A model generated the notes under the pieces. It had not been told where the DNA came from. It ran no database searches and saw only the letters and a program-made list of their open reading frames with translations. 18,394 bases of DNA, taken from positions 1 through 18,394 of the forward strand of contig JAITKS010000179.1 in the NCBI GenBank assembly GCA_031278315.1, read 5' to 3'. Made by a program: the position numbers and the translations under genes. The stretch's first letter is position 1. Every line of letters starts with the position of its first letter. Source of the DNA: Planctomycetaceae bacterium. GTDB lineage: Bacteria; Planctomycetota; Planctomycetia; Pirellulales; Thermoguttaceae. Below, in pieces: positions 1 through 6,901 of this stretch.

Positions 1-270
1 ATTTCGTGTTATCTCTGGTATGCAAATTGACGGTTCAATAATATTTTGTACTTGTTCAAGCGAATGCCACAACGCATAATATTTACCTTCCGCATTAAGA
101 CGTTTGGCAAGGTCTTTCAGATACGTTGTTTTCCCGCTCTGACGAGAAGCGTGAATCACAAAATATTTCTTACTGTCAATCAGTTGTTCAACTCCTTGTA
201 AACGAGTAGACGCTTCTATCATGTAATGCTCTTCGTTATTACACGGACCTTCTGTGTTAAACTCTTTCAT
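1..270 (-). CDS. AAA-family ATP-binding protein, N-terminal part (cut by window edge)
   Basis: The reading frame starts at ATG 270-268 on the minus strand and stays open for 90 codons to the window edge, so only the N-terminus is present. It opens MKEFNTEGPCNNEEHYMIEA, and about residue 44 has a P-loop, ASRQSGKTT, preceded by a hydrophobic strand (KYFVIH). The N-terminal FNT-GP-x-HY pattern followed by this P-loop is typical of a widespread family of predicted P-loop ATPases (AAA-like ATP-binding proteins, often repeated many times per genome). Their cellular role is not established; an ATP-dependent function is inferred from the Walker A motif only. No Shine-Dalgarno is visible upstream. A CGAAA-rich palindrome lies just 5' of it. 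The Walker B and downstream domains are outside the window, so the subfamily is uncertain. Confidence 0.75.
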   Translation of the reverse strand, partial: MKEFNTEGPCNNEEHYMIEASTRLQGVEQLIDSKKYFVIHASRQSGKTTYLKDLAKRLNAEGKYYALWHSLEQVQNIIEPSICIPEITRN

Positions 271-331
271 CGTATTAAAAAATTAAAATTATTTGTTGAT
301 TAAATGTTAGTTAGTTTTGTTTTTTTGAGAT

Positions 332-408
332 CACGAAACACACGAAATAACGAAATACACGAAAATTATCTAAAAAAATTTTTCGTGTACTTTCGTGTTT
401 TTTGTGTT
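332..408. repeat. Imperfect palindrome built of CGAAA units
   Basis: The left arm has four ACGAAA hexamers (about 332-364). After an AT-rich centre, the right arm has TTTCGTG repeats (about 379-408). The inner arms pair best: CGAAATACACGAAAA against TTTTTCGTGTACTTTCG. A second palindrome of the same composition lies at 10035-10134. The function is unknown; a strong cruciform or hairpin is possible. It sits within 140 bp upstream of the ATPase start. Confidence 0.6.
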
Positions 409-455
409 AAAAAAAATAAAACAAAAATATCAAAATAGAAAGTTACGAAAAAAAA

Positions 456-475
456 ATTCCACTGATATATTACAA
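456..475 (-). repeat. Left-end motif of a dispersed element (minus-strand copy)
   Basis: Read on the minus strand, this is TTGTAATATATCAGTGGAAT, which matches 13483-13502 at 19 of 20 positions and shares 13 bases with 18359-18371. It lies 134 bp downstream of the hemG stop on the hemG coding strand. No TGTCTTG-loop hairpin follows this copy, so it may be a degraded or solo end. Confidence 0.5.
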
Positions 476-608
476 GACTTGTAAATAATATTCAATTTAA
501 TTGTTCATTTTTACTTGTCAAAATCTATTGCGAAATATAACAATAAAAAAGAAAAAAACAACAACTGAAAAAATTAAAACATGAACGGTTACACTGATTT
601 TATACAGC

Positions 609-2096
609 TTAATTTTTATAAACAGTTGCTAACTCTTTGTGTATTTTTTCCGCTGCGTCAAAACCGCTTTTGATACAATTAGGAATCCCAATTCCATGAA
701 AAGCATTGCCCGCTATCGCTAATAAAACTTGACTTTGTACCAATTGCTCTATCTCCCGAACCAAGTCACGATGTCCGACATAATATTGCGGCATCGTTCT
801 GGGCCAATGTGCTGTCACACTAAATAAAGGTTCGCCTTCTATTTTAATTATTCTTCTCAATTCTTTTAACAAAATCGGTTCCAACTCGCTATCATCCATT
901 TCCGCCATCAACGGATTTCTCGCTCCGCCTGCAAAAATTCGTATAACTTGCTTCCCCGCCGGCGCACGATGCGGATACTTCAAATTACTAAAACTACCCG
1001 CTAAAATTACACTCTTTTCTTTTTTGGGAACAACAAATCCCATCCCATTAATTCGCTGCTTAATTTGATCAGAATTAAATACAAACGTTACTATCGCCGT
1101 TCCCTCATGCTCAATACTAGATAATCGTAACGAAATATCTTGTAAATCATCTTTCAATAATTTTCCTGCTTCATAAGCCGAACAAGCTAAAATTACTGCA
1201 TCATAAATTATTTCCGTTTCAGAATTTTCACGTCCTTCATCAATTTTTGACTTTTTTGATTTTTCCGTTTTCAAAATCCATTTTCCGTCTTTTCTTAAAC
1301 TAATCGCCTCTACAGACTCGCCCAACTTTACCGATCCGCTTCGTAATTTTGATTCAATTGATTCGCAAATCGTACATAAACCTCCTTTCAAAGTAACAAA
1401 GAAACTGTATCTTGCACCGCTCTGCTCAGCAAGATTAGCTACACGATTCGCCGCTAACTGTTTTTTCATTGCCCAAATTAACGAGCCGTGATCCCGTTCC
1501 ATTTCTCTAAATCTCGGCAGAGTTGCAAGCACACTCAACTTGTCCATGTCCGCTGCATAAACACCGCTAACTAGAGGCTCAACGAGACGCTCAAAAACTT
1601 CACGCCCCAATCTACGGCGCACAAAATTTGACATGCTCTCATCAATATCATCCCGCCGCGAAGGAATAAATAACTCTAATCCTGCACGCAACTTGCCAAA
1701 TATCGAAAGTATCGGCGTTGTCGCCATCGGAAAAAGTTTCGTTGGTGCCATCATTAGAAAACCATCAGGCAAAAGATGAAGCCGGTTTCGACGCACAACA
1801 TAAGTCCGGCGATGTTCAGAATTCGTCTGAACTAAATTATCAGATAACCCTAACTCTTTGCAAAGTTGCAGTCCCCACGGAATAGTCGAAATGAAATTAT
1901 CAGCACTCAATTCAATTTCATAATCGTCGCGATTAATTGTTTCCAGAACTCCGCCTACTCGATTACGGCGATCGAAAATATCAATTGTCAAATCAGAACC
2001 AGAACCAGAACCAGAATTAAAATTAGAATCAAGTTGTTGCAACCGGTACGCTGCAGAAAGTCCGCTTATTCCCGCACCAACTATAGCTATTTTCAT
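609..2096 (-). CDS. hemG: Oxygen-dependent protoporphyrinogen/coproporphyrinogen oxidase (HemG/HemY type)
   Basis: This FAD enzyme oxidises protoporphyrinogen IX to protoporphyrin IX, or coproporphyrinogen III in the coproporphyrin-dependent haem route (then also called HemY/CgoX). The 495-residue length suits the family. The N-terminus has the Rossmann FAD motif GAGISG (G7, G9, G12), an acidic residue ending strand 2 (D42) and the family's RVGGVLET. ELSADNFIS corresponds to the usual E-x-G-x-(D/N)-S/F segment. The C-terminus has GNAFHGIGIPNCIKSG, the conserved FAD-closing motif of PPO proteins. Unusual is a Ser-Gly run (about residues 28-34), encoded by a CAGAAC-type microsatellite, in the loop between helix 1 and strand 2. 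The start at 2096 is chosen because the Rossmann strand begins at residue 2; no Shine-Dalgarno is evident. A 10-bp dyad lies 35-70 bp upstream. No other haem gene is in the window. Porphyrinogen specificity cannot be decided from sequence alone. Confidence 0.93.
   Translation of the reverse strand: MKIAIVGAGISGLSAAYRLQQLDSNFNSGSGSGSDLTIDIFDRRNRVGGVLETINRDDYEIELSADNFISTIPWGLQLCKELGLSDNLVQTNSEHRRTYVVRRNRLHLLPDGFLMMAPTKLFPMATTPILSIFGKLRAGLELFIPSRRDDIDESMSNFVRRRLGREVFERLVEPLVSGVYAADMDKLSVLATLPRFREMERDHGSLIWAMKKQLAANRVANLAEQSGARYSFFVTLKGGLCTICESIESKLRSGSVKLGESVEAISLRKDGKWILKTEKSKKSKIDEGRENSETEIIYDAVILACSAYEAGKLLKDDLQDISLRLSSIEHEGTAIVTFVFNSDQIKQRINGMGFVVPKKEKSVILAGSFSNLKYPHRAPAGKQVIRIFAGGARNPLMAEMDDSELEPILLKELRRIIKIEGEPLFSVTAHWPRTMPQYYVGHRDLVREIEQLVQSQVLLAIAGNAFHGIGIPNCIKSGFDAAEKIHKELATVYKN
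1994..2017. repeat. Hexanucleotide microsatellite inside hemG
   Basis: There are three perfect CAGAAC units followed by CAGAAT (plus strand). Read on the minus strand this encodes alternating Ser-Gly in the FAD-domain loop of hemG. Because the unit is 6 nt, copy-number change keeps the frame. Confidence 0.85.
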
Positions 2097-2130
2097 ATTT
2101 AATTAAACGTAAAAAATAAAAAATAAGTAA

Positions 2131-2166
2131 TATTGAAAATTTTCTTACCGCTCATAATTTTCAATA
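2131..2166. promoter_or_regulatory. Perfect 10-bp dyad upstream of hemG (operator-like)
   Basis: TATTGAAAAT at 2131-2140 and its exact reverse complement ATTTTCAATA at 2157-2166 flank a 16-nt loop. The dyad ends 35 bp before the hemG start codon, where a repressor site or the 5' UTR would lie. The symmetry is seen directly; a regulatory role is inference, and chance AT-rich pairing remains possible. Confidence 0.35.
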
Positions 2167-2322
2167 TGATTGGTAAAATAAATTAGTTATTACTCGTAAA
2201 CAATTGTTATTAGAACTGACTAACAACTAAATGAAATTTAGAAAAAAACGGTTTTGAATGTTACAGAATCAAACGCATAAAAATTGATTTCCGATATAGT
2301 TTTTAGTTTTATTCATTTTAAC

Positions 2323-2352
2323 TTTTCTCACTTTTTCTCACCTTTTTCTCAC
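2323..2352. repeat. Three direct copies of TTTTCTCAC
   Basis: Copies start at 2323, 2333 and 2344, so spacing is 10-11 bp, close to one helical turn. The third runs into CACACTTTAAA, echoing the array at 4345-4434 on the opposite strand. No function can be assigned. Confidence 0.5.
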
Positions 2353-2540
2353 ACTTTAAATTTCAGTTTGAGTCGGCTGCGTGCCGGCTATGATTCGGCT
2401 GTGCTTATACTTATCTATCGGATTATTCGGATTATTAATCGGAAAACAGATTTTACTGAATACACATTTATATCACCAATATCACCGAAATTCATAATAC
2501 GATACGTATATCACACCATACACTAAACACTATGCGGGCT

Positions 2541-4226
2541 TTAAGTATCCTTGCCGACAATGACAACACTTTGATCATCCGTTTGAGGAGTTCGTCCTGA
2601 GAAACTATGAACAGCTGTCATCAGATTTTTACCGAAATCTTCTGTTGCGACACTTGGTGATTTTCTTAAATAATCTAATACACCCTCCAGTGTAAAATAT
2701 TTTTCCTGTGCATTCATTGCATCTGTAATACCGTCACTTATTACAACTAACTTTTGTCCCGTTTCAATAACAAACGAACTCTCTGGGTACTCTGTATCAT
2801 CCATAATTCCTAGCGGTAAACCAATAATTGATTCCCCTAACATTTCAGCCTTGCCATCAGTTGAGACCAGAATTGGCGGTATATGTCCGGCGTTATGAAA
2901 AACGATTTCATTTGTTTTCGGATTAAGCACACCGAAAAAGAACGTAATAAATCTGTTGTCCCATCTAGGCTCACTAAACACGCGATTCAAACGCTTTATT
3001 GTATCTTCAAACGTTTTCTCAATAATTAGCCCTGATCTTACTTCCGCCGATAATTTCGCCATTAGCAAAGATGCGGCAGCTCCTTTGCCCGATACATCAC
3101 CTAAAGCAAAAACTAAACGTCCATCCGGCAGCATAATATAATCGTAATAATCGCCGCCTAGATATTTTGCAGGTTGATAGAAATCAAAGAAACCATAATT
3201 TTCAATTTTAGGTCGGGCAAGCGGCAGCAGTCCGCGTTGAACGGTGTTGGCAATATTCATTTCCCGTTCAAGAATTCGCTCGTTTATAGCAATTTCGTGT
3301 AACTTCGCATTCTGATACGAAACCGCAACCTGATACGCAACCGAAACCAATAAATCAAGGTCTTCATAAGTAAACCGGCTGCGTGAAGACCGTGAATCTA
3401 CTTGTACGACTCCAAGTACTTCCGAGTTGTCATAATCCATAATCGGAGCAGCCATAATCGACGAGATATTGTAATTTACAATACTTTCACTGATATCAAA
3501 TCTGGAATCATTCGCAACATCGTCTGACAAAATAGCAGCTTTCGACGAAGCTACTTTTTCAAGAATCGTACGGCTTATACGAAAAGATTCCTGATTGTCC
3601 GGATCACGATATTGAAACGCTTTCAATTCAAGCCGACCCGTTTGATCATCGTTTAACAAGATATATGCACAATCAGCTTGCAAAAATATTTTGAGTAAAT
3701 TATTCACCAATTGCGGTAAAACATGATGAACATCGGCACCAAGATTACGTCCGATATCGATCATTGCTTGTAATTTTATTGAAGCGTTAGCCGAAGTCAG
3801 AATAGGTTTTTTATCGACGAGCTGAATTTTAGATTTTATCTCGAATGTATTACTTTCGTCATCGCCCATTTCCTTGACTAAATTGAGATCAGCAACAGGA
3901 GCAGCAGGTTCAGGCGATACCGCTTGACTTGGATCACCAGCAGAAAACACAAATTCTGCTTCACAAAAACGTATAACATCGTTTTCGTGCAAAAGAGTTT
4001 GCTCTGTTATTTGAGTTCCGTTTAAGAATGTACCATTACGGCTTTTGAGGTCTTCCAGATAGTACCCGTTTGAATCAGAAAAGATTCGGGCATGTTCTCG
4101 ACTAACACCGTTATGTTCAAGTGTAATATGGCACTCTTTGTTACGACCAATAACAACTGAATTTGTAGTAATGTGAAAAATTTCTTTATTTGTAATATCT
4201 TGATTACGTGATCTCAAAAAAGCCAT
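2541..4226 (-). CDS. FHA-GAF-PP2C (SpoIIE/RsbU-type) serine phosphatase
   Basis: This is a predicted cytosolic signalling phosphatase of 561 residues with three domains. Residues about 20-90 form an FHA phosphothreonine-binding domain with its hallmark residues: G27-R28, S42-x-x-H45 and N64-G65 (KSRNGTFLNG). Residues about 150-315 form a GAF sensor domain (VDSRSSRSRFTYEDLDLL, ending in AYQVAVSYQNAKL). A short coiled linker, NERILEREMNIANTVQRGLL, leads to the PP2C/SpoIIE domain (about 340-558). That domain has metal-binding acids in GGDYYDY and LGDVSGKG, the HNAGHIPPIL strand and SDGITDAMN near the end. In known systems RsbU/SpoIIE enzymes dephosphorylate anti-anti-sigma factors (STAS proteins); the partner here is not in the window. 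No kinase or STAS gene is adjacent, so it looks like a single-gene unit. A six-copy repeat array lies 119-208 bp upstream of its start. The start codon follows no clear Shine-Dalgarno. Confidence 0.93.
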   Translation of the reverse strand: MAFLRSRNQDITNKEIFHITTNSVVIGRNKECHITLEHNGVSREHARIFSDSNGYYLEDLKSRNGTFLNGTQITEQTLLHENDVIRFCEAEFVFSAGDPSQAVSPEPAAPVADLNLVKEMGDDESNTFEIKSKIQLVDKKPILTSANASIKLQAMIDIGRNLGADVHHVLPQLVNNLLKIFLQADCAYILLNDDQTGRLELKAFQYRDPDNQESFRISRTILEKVASSKAAILSDDVANDSRFDISESIVNYNISSIMAAPIMDYDNSEVLGVVQVDSRSSRSRFTYEDLDLLVSVAYQVAVSYQNAKLHEIAINERILEREMNIANTVQRGLLPLARPKIENYGFFDFYQPAKYLGGDYYDYIMLPDGRLVFALGDVSGKGAAASLLMAKLSAEVRSGLIIEKTFEDTIKRLNRVFSEPRWDNRFITFFFGVLNPKTNEIVFHNAGHIPPILVSTDGKAEMLGESIIGLPLGIMDDTEYPESSFVIETGQKLVVISDGITDAMNAQEKYFTLEGVLDYLRKSPSVATEDFGKNLMTAVHSFSGRTPQTDDQSVVIVGKDT

Positions 4227-4344
4227 TGTTAAAATATATTGTTAGGGGGTTAATAACTCGAAATATGAATTTCGGCGATTCAAAAACTATTCATTAAAAA
4301 GTCACCTTGCCGAATGTAATCAGGCAGTCGAACCGAAATTTAAA

Positions 4345-4434
4345 GTGTGAGTTTTTAAAGTGTGAGTTTTTTTAAGTGTGAGTTTGTTAAAAGTGTGAGT
4401 TTGTTTAAGTGTGAGTTTTCTTAAGTGTGAGTTT
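4345..4434. repeat. Six tandem ~16-bp repeats with core AAGTGTGAGTTT
   Basis: The identical 10-mer GTGTGAGTTT starts at 4345, 4360, 4376, 4393, 4409 and 4425, giving periods of 15-17 bp. The spacers between cores are T/A only and vary by a base or two. The array lies upstream of the phosphatase gene, read on its non-coding strand. It resembles iterons or a multi-site operator more than a random microsatellite, because the core is invariant while the spacers vary. It is not a CRISPR: the repeats are too short and the spacers are not unique. Confidence 0.85.
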
Positions 4435-4786
4435 TTTAAAAATATAACCGCTCGTATATTGTCATATTTTTTTGAACATATCCAAATAATACAAATAATA
4501 CACTGTGAACGGTTGCCGATAGTAATCGATAGTAATACTGTCTGATTCTGTTAATTGCTCAAATTGAAATTGAAATTACAATAAAATTAACAAAACATCT
4601 TTAAAAAATTAAGGCGGTAATTATATCGTCAAAAATTTTTAATTCAATACTATATGTATCGTACTATGAATTGTCAGTGATACGAAAGTATGAAAAGCAT
4701 AAATCTCGAACCGGAAATTAAAATGAATAAGAACAGTTGAAAATTCATAATTTAGAAATCAAGATACACAAAATATGACGGGGGGA

Positions 4787-4814
4787 TTGCATAAAACGAT
4801 GTTTCTTTTATAAT
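4787..4814 (+). promoter_or_regulatory. Sigma-70-like promoter TTGCAT-N16-TATAAT
   Basis: A TTGCAT -35-like hexamer (4787-4792) and a perfect TATAAT -10 (4809-4814) are 16 bp apart on the plus strand, preceded by a GGGGGG run. The predicted start is near 4821, about 205 nt before tRNA-Leu, with no ORF between. It could drive the tRNA with a long leader or an unannotated small RNA. A similar stretch, TTAAAACAATG... to TATAAT, occurs at 6431-6458. Confidence 0.4.
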
Positions 4815-5025
4815 CTTTCCCTTTGTATAGTTTCCAGTGTTTACAAATATTCCGCAAATAGATTACAAACTATATTACGAAATTTCGATTTTAATTTTTT
4901 AACATTAGACACGATAAACAAAATTTACTGGATTGTTAAATAAAAACACTCGATAAAGTTTTATAACAAAATCGAATCGAAAATTAAAGTAAGAATAGAA
5001 TAATTTATAAGTGTCAACATACATT

Positions 5026-5108
5026 GCCGGACTGGCGGAATGGCAGACGCAGTGGATTCAAAATCCACCGCCCGCAAGGGCATCCCGGTTCGACTCCGGG
5101 GTCCGGTA
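5026..5108 (+). tRNA. tRNA-Leu (anticodon CAA)
   Basis: This is a complete type II cloverleaf of 83 nt. The acceptor stem GCCGGAC (5026-5032) pairs with GTCCGGT (5101-5107), with a G-U pair at 1-72. The anticodon stem is GTGGA/TCCAC (5052-5056, 5064-5068) with loop TTCAAAA and anticodon CAA at 5059-5061. The long variable arm GCCC-GCAA-GGGC is characteristic of Leu/Ser tRNAs. The T arm CCCGG-TTCGACT-CCGGG spans 5084-5100. The discriminator is A5108, as expected for Leu. The 3' CCA is not encoded. It reads UUG codons. Confidence 0.97.
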
Positions 5109-5300
5109 GTATTATGATTATGATATTTTCGATTTTAAACTTGATAATTATCATTTGTAAATCAATTAATTTTCAGTTAGTTTGAGATCAAGTTTTAGAG
5201 ACTGCTATTATATTATTTTATCAATTCTAATTTGTCGAATTCATTTTGTGAGCAGGAGCAGTTTGCAATTGGGCAACTATGATAAATAGATAAATAACAA

Positions 5301-5375
5301 CGGGGCGTAGCTCAGCCTGGCTAGAGCGCTGCGTTCGGGACGCAGAGGTCGCTGGTTCAAATCCAGTCACCCCGA
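5301..5375 (+). tRNA. tRNA-Pro (anticodon CGG)
   Basis: This is a complete 75-nt cloverleaf. The acceptor strand CGGGGCG (5301-5307), starting with the C1-G72 pair typical of bacterial tRNA-Pro, faces CACCCCG (5368-5374). That leaves a C6-A67 mismatch in the stem. The anticodon stem is CTGCG/CGCAG with loop TTCGGGA and anticodon CGG at 5336-5338. The T arm is GCTGG-TTCAAAT-CCAGT. The discriminator is A5375 and CCA is not encoded. It decodes CCG, a codon also readable by a UGG isoacceptor, so this tRNA may be partly dispensable, which could explain tolerance of the mismatch. Confidence 0.96.
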
Positions 5376-5394
5376 TTTTAATACTAAAGGTAAC

Positions 5395-5534
5395 TTCTAA
5401 AAACTAATATTAGGAGGAATGCGGGTGTCTTGTCTGCACGGTTTTTTTACATAAAACGCCTAAATATGCGGTTCGGCTGTGTTTCTTCTAGCAATAAATT
5501 TTTACATTAGGTTTTTAGAAATTCACTAAATTTA
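5395..5534. repeat. Dispersed hairpin element, copy A (between tRNA-Pro and aat)
   Basis: The element is bounded by an inverted repeat: TTCTAAAAAC at 5395-5404 and GTTTTTAGAA at 5511-5520. Inside is a hairpin GCGGG-TGTCTTG-TCTGC (5421-5437), whose 7-nt loop is identical to that of a hairpin at 13523-13539. Positions 5448-5471 are the reverse complement of 13536-13559 at 22 of 24 positions (core TTTAGGCGTTTT). The right end, TTTTTAGAAATTCACT with AAATTTA, matches 13611-13634 with one mismatch and one gap. It carries no protein gene. It is probably a REP/MITE-like non-autonomous element. Confidence 0.6.
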
Positions 5535-5608
5535 TTTGATTGAATATTGCAATTGTTACTTATGAATTATTACATTTGATAACAAATAAATATTGGCAGG
5601 AATTTGTA

Positions 5609-6295
5609 ATGCTTAATGTTCTTTCACCTTATTTACAGTCTATTTATTTTTCGCATTATACACCTGATGATGAATCGGGATTAGTTTGCTTTGGCGGAGC
5701 GTTGACGATTAATTGTCTTATTGACGCTTATTCTCATGGAATTTTTCCTTGGCCGATTTGTAATCCTGATAATAATAAAACAGTTCTTGCATGGTTTTCG
5801 CCCAAGCTGCGGGCGATATTTGAGTATGAGCGATTTCATATTCCGCGTAGTCTTGAGAGGTTATATCGTTCAAATCAGTTTCAGATAAAATTCGACACTG
5901 ATTTTGAAGGAGTAATCAGGGGTTGTAGTTCAGCCCAAGACCGTAAAAATAGAACATGGATTACACCTCAAATGATCAGGGCGTATATTAGAATGTACGA
6001 TTATGGATATGCGCATAGTGTGGAAGCATGGGCGGAAGGCAAATTAGCCGGCGGTGTTTACGGAGTAGCTTTAGGCGGTTTATTTGCAGCGGAATCAATG
6101 TTTTATGTAAAACCGAATGCGTCGAAGATTGCGCTAGTTGCTTTAATTGATCACTTGAAAGAAAACGGTTATTCTTTGATAGATATTCAGGAAATCACGC
6201 CCAATACATTGAGATTTGGAGCTATTGAAATATCTCGTGAAATCTATAAACAACGCTTACATGACGCCCTAAAATTAATACACATTAAATGGTAA
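5609..6295 (+). CDS. aat: Leucyl/phenylalanyl-tRNA--protein transferase
   Basis: This cytosolic enzyme moves Leu (or Phe) from aminoacyl-tRNA to proteins with N-terminal Arg or Lys, marking them for ClpS-ClpAP in the N-degron pathway. The 228 residues show the family's consecutive landmarks: GGALTINCLIDAY followed by SHGIFPW (residues 29-48), WFSPKLRAIF, RTWITPQMIRAY, YGYAHSVEAW and GGVYGVALGGLFAAESMF, then SKIALVAL. I start it at ATG 5609 rather than at an upstream in-frame TTG (5540). AGGA at 5598-5601 sits 7 nt before the ATG, the family starts near here, and the length is then typical. tRNA-Leu lies about 500 bp upstream. A dispersed element sits in its leader and a heptamer array begins 29 bp after its stop. 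No clp gene is in the window. Confidence 0.95.
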   Translation: MLNVLSPYLQSIYFSHYTPDDESGLVCFGGALTINCLIDAYSHGIFPWPICNPDNNKTVLAWFSPKLRAIFEYERFHIPRSLERLYRSNQFQIKFDTDFEGVIRGCSSAQDRKNRTWITPQMIRAYIRMYDYGYAHSVEAWAEGKLAGGVYGVALGGLFAAESMFYVKPNASKIALVALIDHLKENGYSLIDIQEITPNTLRFGAIEISREIYKQRLHDALKLIHIKW

Positions 6296-6324
6296 CTAAT
6301 GATAATATCTCTGTCGAAATATTT

Positions 6325-6401
6325 TTAAACATTAAATATTAAACATTGAATATTAAACATTAAATATTAAACATTAAACATTGAATATTAAATATTGAAT
6401 A
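6325..6401. repeat. Eleven phased heptamers TTRAAYA
   Basis: Eleven consecutive 7-mers with no phase slip run from 6325 to 6401. Each is TTAAACA, TTAAATA or TTGAATA, so only positions 3 and 6 vary. Total length is 77 bp. It begins 29 bp after the aat stop codon. It resembles the short tandemly repeated repetitive (STRR) heptamers known from cyanobacterial genomes, although the sequence differs. The function is unknown. Confidence 0.9.
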
Positions 6402-6856
6402 TACAAAAAAATTGCAAAAGGAAATAGTACTTAAAACAATGTCCCTGTCTTTTATAATTCTCATCATTATTATGGTTCTCATCGTCTTGCGGTACAATTC
6501 GAAATGAGACACGATAAAGCGCAACGTTTAATGCGGTACAGGCATCTTGCAGTAACTTTCCAAAAACCGTTTAAAATGTTGCCCGTTTACATTGTTTTTT
6601 GATAAAAGCGTTTGCAAAAAATAATTCCAACTGTCGATAAAAAAGATGATAAAAATTTCGTTATAAAGAAATTGTTTCAAGAGAACAATATGATAAAACG
6701 GCTCAAAATCTCTCGCCGCTCAATCCTGTCTCTCCGAACAATTAAACTAAAAATAAATTTAGATAGATTGAAAATGGTTAATCAATTCCTTGACACTCAA
6801 ATCCTCCGCCTTATAAAAGACCTTTTTGAGTCTAGTTTTTGCTGTCCGCCGCTGAC

Positions 6857-6901
6857 GCAATGTTTTGCGTTTCTATTTTGCAATGCTTTGTGTTTCTATT
6901 T
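6857..6901. repeat. 22-bp tandem duplication before the AddB-like gene
   Basis: 6857-6878 (GCAATGTTTTGCGTTTCTAT...) is repeated at 6880-6901 with two C/T differences, a period of 23 bp. It lies 25 bp before the chosen start of the next gene, within its 5' leader. Confidence 0.75.

Larger units (their letters stand above)
271..608. other. Gene-free AT-rich spacer with a palindrome and a dispersed motif
   Basis: This 338-bp spacer lies between the 3' end of hemG and the 5' end of the ATPase gene. I find no ORF with coding character. It holds a CGAAA-built palindrome (332-408) and, on the minus strand, a 20-bp motif (456-475) that recurs at 13483 and in part at 18359. No convincing terminator follows hemG. 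Confidence 0.6.
2097..2540. other. 444-bp gene-free spacer between the phosphatase gene and hemG
   Basis: The only long frame here (plus strand, 2284-2526) is Phe/Ile/Ser-rich low-complexity with no domain, and I do not regard it as coding. The spacer should contain the hemG promoter. It has a 10-bp dyad (2131-2166), three spaced TTTTCTCAC copies (2323-2352) and, just after, CTCACACTTTAAA, which is the reverse complement of the repeat core upstream of the phosphatase gene. Confidence 0.5.
4227..5025. other. 799-bp gene-free divergent region
   Basis: No ORF of useful size occurs between the minus-strand phosphatase gene and the plus-strand tRNA-Leu. Contents: an AATTTCGG/CCGAAATT inverted repeat (4268-4275 and 4333-4340), the six-copy GTGTGAGTTT array, a short tandem CGATAGTAAT pair near 4518-4537, and a strong promoter-like sequence at 4787-4814. 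All genes point away from this zone. I see no DnaA box resembling TTATCCACA. Confidence 0.55.

Noticed and set aside
1866..2102. Plus-strand ORF over the 5' part of hemG
   Set aside because: It is the antisense shadow of the FAD-binding region; its RTRTRTRIKIRI run is just the microsatellite read in reverse.
2284..2526. 80-codon plus-strand ORF in the phosphatase-hemG gap
   Set aside because: Low-complexity Phe/Ser/Ile composition, no Shine-Dalgarno, no domain, and it includes the TTTTCTCAC repeats.
4345..4434. CRISPR array
   Set aside because: Repeat core is 10 bp with AT-only 5-7 bp spacers that are nearly identical; no cas genes nearby.
4227..5025. Replication origin with DnaA boxes
   Set aside because: No sequence close to TTATCCACA was found by eye; only the outward gene orientation and repeats support the idea, so it is listed as a weak finding, not a feature.
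5419..5454. Short ORF behind a perfect AGGAGG at 5412-5417
   Set aside because: The ATG is only 1 nt after the AGGAGG and the frame has 11 codons; it lies inside the dispersed element.
5540..5608. TTG start giving a 251-residue Aat
   Set aside because: The extra 23 residues do not belong to the family and ATG 5609 has an AGGA 7 nt upstream.
6439..6507. 22-residue hydrophobic peptide MSLSFIILIIIMVLIVLRY...
   Set aside because: It overlaps a promoter-like TATAAT, its purine-rich AAAGGA is about 17 nt upstream, and nothing supports translation.
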